A stretch of DNA of 64,000 nucleotides from Achromobacter xylosoxidans. Lineage in GTDB: Bacteria > Pseudomonadota > Gammaproteobacteria > Burkholderiales > Burkholderiaceae_B. Position 1 is the first letter of the stretch. Every line of letters starts with the position of its first letter. The position numbers were made by a program, and so were the translations under genes. The DNA lies in assembly GCF_001457475.1 (NCBI RefSeq), contig NZ_LN831029.1, positions 1,984,001-2,048,000 of the forward strand. Reading direction: 5' to 3'. Below, in pieces: positions 59,936 through 64,000 of this stretch. Under the pieces are notes generated by a model, which did no database searches, had not been told where the DNA came from, and saw only the letters and a list, made by a program, of their open reading frames with translations.

Positions 59936-62467
59936 ATGATGGATTTCCCTGATGTCTCACGGGCCAGGCGCCCCGGCTTTTGGACCACCCTGGCGCTGGG
60001 CGCCCGCATGATGATGCGCGACGCCCGCGCCGGCGAGCTGCGCCTGCTGGTGCTGGCCCTGGTGGTGGCGGTGGCTGCCGTCACCAGCGTCGGCTTCCTG
60101 GCCGACCGGGTCGGCCGGGCGCTGGAACGCGACGCCGGCCAGATGCTGGGCGCCGACCTGGTGCTGGACGCGGACGAACCGGTGCCGGCGGCCTTCCTCG
60201 ATCAGGCCCGCGAGCGCGGCCTGTCCGTCTCCAACACCTGGCAGTTCCCGTCCATGGTCAGCGCCGGCGACGGCGCCCAATTGGCGGCCCTGAAGGCGGT
60301 CGAGCCCGGCTACCCGCTGCGCGGCGCCCTGCGGGTGACGGACGCGCCGTTCAACCCCGACGGCCCCACCCGCGACATCCCGCCCGAGGGCGCGGTCTGG
60401 GTGGACGGCCAACTGCTGTCGCTGCTGGGCCTGAAGGTCGGCGACACCCTGAACGTGGGCGACGCCCACCTGCGCATCGACCGGGTCATCACCTACGAAC
60501 CGGACCGCGGCATGCAGTTCGTCAACGTCGCGCCGCGGGTGATGCTGCGCGCCAGCGATCTGCCGGCCACCGGGCTGATCGCGCCCGGCAGCCGCATCGG
60601 CTATGCCCTGCTGGTGGCCGGCGAACCGGATGCGGTGGCGAATTACTCCGCCTGGCTGGGCCAGAACCTCAAGCGCGGCCAGAAGGTCGCCACGCTGGAA
60701 TCGGGCCGGCCGGAGGTGCGCCGCACCCTCGACCGGGCGCAGCGCTTCCTGTCGCTGGTGGCGCTGCTGGCGGTGCTGATTTCCGCCGTGGCAGTGGCGC
60801 TGGCGGCCGGCCGTTACATGACCCGGCACCGCGACGGCATTGCCGTGATGCGCTGCCTGGGGGCGGTGCAGTCGCAGATCGCCCGCATGCTGACCCTGGA
60901 ATTCGCGCTGGTCGGCCTGTTCGCCTCGGCCGCCGGCTGCCTGCTGGGCTACGCGGTGCACCAGGTGCTGGTGATGGTGCTGGGTTCGCTGATCGACACG
61001 ACCTTGCCGGCGCCCTCGGCCATTCCGGCCCTGCAGGGGCTGCTGACCGGCCTTTTGCTGTTGCTGGGTTTCGCCCTGCCGGCCCTGGCGCAGTTGCGCC
61101 ACGTGCCGCCGGCGCGGGTGCTGCGGCGCGACGCCGACGTCATCAGCGCCCGCGGCGCGCTCGGCTACGGCGTCGGCGCCGTCGGATTCGCCCTGCTGAT
61201 CTGGTGGTTCGCCGGCGACGCGAAGTTGGGCGGCGTGGTGGCGGGCGGGTTCCTGGGGGCCTTTGCGCTGTTCGCGCTGGTGGCCTGGCTCTGCATCCTG
61301 GGCCTGGCGCGCCTGCGCGGCCTGGCCGCAGGCCTGCCGGCGCTGCGTTTCGCGCTGGCCGGGGTGGTGCGCCGGCGCGCCGCCACCATCACCCAGGTGT
61401 GCGCGCTGGCGGTGGGCCTGATGGCCCTGCTGCTGCTGGCCATGACCCGCACCGACCTGATCCAGGGCTGGCAGCGCACGCTGCCGCCGGACGCGCCCAA
61501 CCGTTTCCTCATCAATGTGCAGCCCGACCAGCGCCAGGCCGTGACCGACGCGCTGACCCGCGAGGGGCTGGGCCGGATCGTGCTGTCGCCGATGGTGCGC
61601 GGCCGCCTGATCGCCGTCAACGGCAAGCCGGTGGGGCCGGACGACTACGAGGAGCCGCGCGCCAAGCGCCTGGTGGACCGCGAATTCAACCTGTCCTATG
61701 GCGAGCAGATGCCGTCGTCCAACCGCATCGAGCAGGGCCGCTGGCTCAAGCCGGGCTCGGCCGAGGTGTCGCTGGAGTCGGGCCTGGCCAAGACGCTGGG
61801 CATCAAGCTGGGCGACAGGATGACCTTCGACGTGGCCGGCCAGCAGTTCGAGGTGGCTGTCTCCAGCACCCGGCGGGTGGATTGGGATACGATGCGCGTC
61901 AATTTTTTCGCCATCCTGACGCCCGAAACCCTGGCCGACATGCCGCAAAGCTGGATCACGTCCTTCTACCTGCCGCCGGAAAAGGCCCAGGTGCTGCCCG
62001 CGTTGGTGCGGCAGTTCCCGAACCTGACGGTGTTCGACGTGGGCGCCATCCTGCAACAGTTGCAGTCGGTGCTCAACGAGGTCGGCCGCGCGGTGCAGCT
62101 GCTGTTCCTGTTCACCCTGGCGGCCGGCGTGCTGGTGCTGTCGGCCGCCCTGACCGCCACCCGCGACGAGCGCATGCGCGAAGCCGCGGTGCTGCGCGCG
62201 CTGGGCGCGACCCGGCGCCAGCTGGCGCGCTCGCAGCGCATCGAGCTGTGGGCGGTGGGCGGCCTGGCCGGCCTGCTGGCCGCGGCCGGCGCCAGCGCGA
62301 TCGCTTGGGCTTTATCAACCCAGGTGTTCGATTTCACGATTACCCTCAGCCTCTGGCCCTGGCTGGTGGGGGTCGGCGCGGGTATGCTCGGCGCCTGGGC
62401 CGGTGGCGCGCTGGCGTTGCGCGGCGTGCTGCGCACCCCGCCGCTGGTCACCCTGAGAGAAACCTGA
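59936..62467 (+). CDS. FtsX/YbbP-type ABC transporter permease
   Basis: An 843-residue membrane protein with eight to ten helices and two long extracytoplasmic domains. Around residue 265-310 it has the FtsX core (RFLSLVALLAVLISAVAVAL, RYMTRHRDGIAVMRCLGA), repeated at the C-terminus (REAAVLRALGATRRQLARSQ). This double-FtsX plan is that of YbbP, which works with the ATPase YbbA in moving or releasing lipophilic compounds; no ATPase gene is adjacent here. The stop overlaps the globin start by 1 nt (TGATG). Confidence 0.85.
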   Translation: MMDFPDVSRARRPGFWTTLALGARMMMRDARAGELRLLVLALVVAVAAVTSVGFLADRVGRALERDAGQMLGADLVLDADEPVPAAFLDQARERGLSVSNTWQFPSMVSAGDGAQLAALKAVEPGYPLRGALRVTDAPFNPDGPTRDIPPEGAVWVDGQLLSLLGLKVGDTLNVGDAHLRIDRVITYEPDRGMQFVNVAPRVMLRASDLPATGLIAPGSRIGYALLVAGEPDAVANYSAWLGQNLKRGQKVATLESGRPEVRRTLDRAQRFLSLVALLAVLISAVAVALAAGRYMTRHRDGIAVMRCLGAVQSQIARMLTLEFALVGLFASAAGCLLGYAVHQVLVMVLGSLIDTTLPAPSAIPALQGLLTGLLLLLGFALPALAQLRHVPPARVLRRDADVISARGALGYGVGAVGFALLIWWFAGDAKLGGVVAGGFLGAFALFALVAWLCILGLARLRGLAAGLPALRFALAGVVRRRAATITQVCALAVGLMALLLLAMTRTDLIQGWQRTLPPDAPNRFLINVQPDQRQAVTDALTREGLGRIVLSPMVRGRLIAVNGKPVGPDDYEEPRAKRLVDREFNLSYGEQMPSSNRIEQGRWLKPGSAEVSLESGLAKTLGIKLGDRMTFDVAGQQFEVAVSSTRRVDWDTMRVNFFAILTPETLADMPQSWITSFYLPPEKAQVLPALVRQFPNLTVFDVGAILQQLQSVLNEVGRAVQLLFLFTLAAGVLVLSAALTATRDERMREAAVLRALGATRRQLARSQRIELWAVGGLAGLLAAAGASAIAWALSTQVFDFTITLSLWPWLVGVGAGMLGAWAGGALALRGVLRTPPLVTLRET

Positions 62468-62889
62468 TGACGTCCTCCGTCCAAACCCCTACCGAACCCG
62501 TGGAAACTTCCTCCAGCATTTTCGATCTCCTGGGCGGCGAACGCGGCGTGCGCGCCCTGGTCGACCGCTTCTACGACCTGATGGACATGGAGTCCGACCT
62601 GAAGGAACTGCGCGCCGCGCACGGCCCCAGCCTGGACGAGGCTCGCGACAAGCTGTTCTGGTTCCTGTGCGGCTACTTCGGCGGCCCCAATCACTATATA
62701 GAGCGCTTCGGCCATCCGCGCCTGCGGGCGCGGCATTTGCCGTTCTCGATCGGCCAGGTCGAGCGCGACCAATGGGTGGCCTGCATGGGCCGCGCCATGG
62801 AAGACGAGGGCGTCGAGCCCGCCCTGGTCGAGCGCCTGCTGCAATCGTTCTTCGGCGTGGCCGACTGGATGCGCAACCGTGAAGGCTGA
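62467..62889 (+). CDS. Group II truncated haemoglobin
   Basis: A 140-residue protein starting in the TGATG overlap. Seen: an ERGVRALVDRFYDLM N-terminus, FLCGYFGGPNHYIERFGHP, the proximal His in LRARHLPFSIG, and Trp in DQWVACM, as in trHbO. Group II globins bind oxygen or nitric oxide tightly and protect against nitrosative stress. It is co-translated with the permease and overlaps the Kdo kinase gene. Confidence 0.9.
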   Translation: MTSSVQTPTEPVETSSSIFDLLGGERGVRALVDRFYDLMDMESDLKELRAAHGPSLDEARDKLFWFLCGYFGGPNHYIERFGHPRLRARHLPFSIGQVERDQWVACMGRAMEDEGVEPALVERLLQSFFGVADWMRNREG

Positions 62890-63610
62890 TCGGGATCCCT
62901 CCGGCGCCCGACGCCATGCCTGGCCGGCGCCGCTGGCCGGCGCAATGCTGGCCGACCCGCGCCTGGGCGATGCCGGTCCCGAGCTGTTCAACCCGGCGCA
63001 CTATGGCGACCGGGCCCGGCCGGTGGATGCCGGCGGCCGCCAGGCGGCCTGGTTCGTGCAGGGCCAGGGCTGGCAGGGCGTGCTGCGACGCTACCGGCGC
63101 GGCGGCCTGATCGCCAAGCTCAGCCGCGATACCTACCTGTGGGCGGGCCAGGCGCGCACCCGCAGCTTCCGCGAATTCCGCCTGCTCGCCGCCATGCGCG
63201 CCCAGGGCCTGCCGGTGCCGGCGCCGCTGGCCGCTGCCTACTGGCGCCAGGGGCCGACTTACCGCGCCGCCATCGTGGTCGAGCGCATCCCGGGCGTGCG
63301 GCCGCTGGCCCAGGCGCTGGCCGAGCCGCTGTGGCAGCCGGTGGCCGAGGCCATCGTGCGCATGCACCGGGCCGGCGTCTGGCACGCCGACCTCAACGCC
63401 TTCAACATCCTGATCGGGTCCGACGGCCGGGTCTGGCTGATCGATTTCGACCGCGGCACCGACGGCGGCCTTTCCGACCGCCAGCGCCAGGGCAACCTGG
63501 AACGCCTGCGCCGGTCGCTGGTCAAGGTGGCGGGGGACGAGGGCGAGCGTTTCTGGCTCAAATTGCGCGACAGCTACTGGACCGCCTGGGGGATCGGCGT
63601 ACAGCCCTGA
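62879..63610 (+). CDS. kdkA: 3-deoxy-D-manno-octulosonic acid (Kdo) kinase, KdkA-like
   Basis: A 243-residue protein starting at GTG within the globin end (ATG at 62945 is possible but would remove family sequence). Kinase motifs are WHADLNAFNILI (catalytic Asp, about residue 170) and VWLIDFDRGTDGG (metal Asp, about 185), and YRRGGLIAKLSRDTYLW is near the start, as in KdkA/WaaP. It phosphorylates Kdo in lipopolysaccharide. The link to a globin gene is unexpected. Confidence 0.83.
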   Translation: MKADRDPSGARRHAWPAPLAGAMLADPRLGDAGPELFNPAHYGDRARPVDAGGRQAAWFVQGQGWQGVLRRYRRGGLIAKLSRDTYLWAGQARTRSFREFRLLAAMRAQGLPVPAPLAAAYWRQGPTYRAAIVVERIPGVRPLAQALAEPLWQPVAEAIVRMHRAGVWHADLNAFNILIGSDGRVWLIDFDRGTDGGLSDRQRQGNLERLRRSLVKVAGDEGERFWLKLRDSYWTAWGIGVQP

Positions 63611-63760
63611 GACGGGCGGCGCCCGCGGCCCGATCCGGGCCCAATTGCGGCAAATTGCGCTAAATCCGCCGGTAAAGTTGGGCAGGCCATCGCTAAAAGG
63701 CTTTATGATTCCGCCTTTTGGTACTCCTGTAACTTACGGCATATAGCTGGGGGGCTGGTA

Positions 63761-64000
63761 ATGAAACTACGGGCGGGAATGCGCTGGGCGCTGGGGACGA
63801 TGCTGGTCGCGGCAGCCACGTCGGCGGCGGTGGCGCAGAACAAGGTCGTCAACGTCTACAACTGGGCCGAATACACGGCCCCGGACACGATCCCCGGTTT
63901 CGAGAAGGAAACCGGCATCAAGGTCCGTTATGACGTCTACGACAGCAACGACACGCTGCAGGCCAAGCTGCTGGCCGGCAAATCGGGTTACGACGTCGTT
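63761..64000 (+). CDS. Polyamine ABC transporter substrate-binding protein (start only)
   Basis: Eighty residues before the window edge. Signal peptide about 1-25 (ending AAVAQ), then [20 protein letters not shown] and [20 protein letters not shown], which are typical of PotF/PotD-like spermidine and putrescine binding proteins. The ATG at 63761 is preceded by GGGG; the C-terminus is cut by the window. Confidence 0.88.
   Translation, partial: MKLRAGMRWALGTMLVAAATSAAVAQNKVVNVYNWAEYTAPDTIPGFEKETGIKVRYDVYDSNDTLQAKLLAGKSGYDVV

Noticed and set aside
59957..62056. Long open frame antisense to the FtsX-type permease
   Set aside because: His/Gln/Arg-rich low-complexity translation typical of antisense frames in high-GC genes; no ribosome-binding site.

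Overview
The window is about 64 kb of high-GC betaproteobacterial chromosome. Gene content and protein style point to Alcaligenaceae (Bordetella/Achromobacter type): a Bug-type tricarboxylate-binding protein, the tonB-exbB-exbD order behind hupB, type-2 ArgG, DctPQM transporters, an EgtB/EgtD pair and Leu/Val/Met tRNAs. This assignment comes from recognising the families; no database search was possible.

Positions 712-17077 hold a compact phage-derived cluster between two chromosomal genes (a DUF4153 membrane protein at the left edge and a GGDEF protein at 17159). It contains an S24-type repressor with palindromic operators, a small 85-residue protein and three tandem terminator-like hairpins. 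A complete contractile-tail operon follows: neck/terminator, sheath, tube, frameshifted tail-assembly chaperone, tape measure, baseplate, spike and fibre. A fibre-assembly protein, a tyrosine recombinase, and holin, endolysin and two-part spanin genes complete it. There are no terminase, portal, capsid or replication genes, so it is best read as an R-type tailocin (headless contractile tail, released by lysis). Its most striking part is at 13032-13992. The 3' end of the tail-fibre gene is followed by three silent, inverted alternative 3' ends, each beginning with the same 13-bp core (CACTGCAAATGCG) in the same reading frame. This is the layout of a shufflon, which would let the particle switch its receptor-binding tip. 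The recombinase gene lies next to it, before the lysis genes.

Positions 17159-34254 are ordinary chromosome: a membrane diguanylate cyclase, a YddG-like exporter, several small membrane or proline-rich proteins, tRNA-Met, egtD-egtB (ergothioneine), a DUF883 protein, a phospholipase-D lipoprotein, a membrane-anchored FMN glutamate-synthase-like protein, a YeeE/TsuA-like transporter, AEC and EamA transporters, a GNAT protein, and two tRNA-Leu(CAG) copies flanking a DTW-domain tRNA-modifying enzyme.

Positions 34451-49027 hold rnr-rlmB, a Cys/Met-metabolism PLP enzyme, a PKHD-type hydroxylase, hupB, tRNA-Val, a Fur-box-preceded tonB-exbB-exbD operon, a two-component system translationally coupled to kup, a 32-bp inverted-repeat element, and argG.

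Positions 49150-64000 hold a LysR regulator divergent from a small catabolic operon (amidohydrolase, Bug protein, carboxymuconolactone-decarboxylase-like protein, EthD-like protein, and an alpha/beta hydrolase without its nucleophile serine). After these come argF, argD, a DUF3579 gene and a TRAP transporter (dctMQP). The window ends with an FtsX-type permease overlapping a truncated haemoglobin and a Kdo kinase, and the start of a polyamine-binding protein cut by the window edge.
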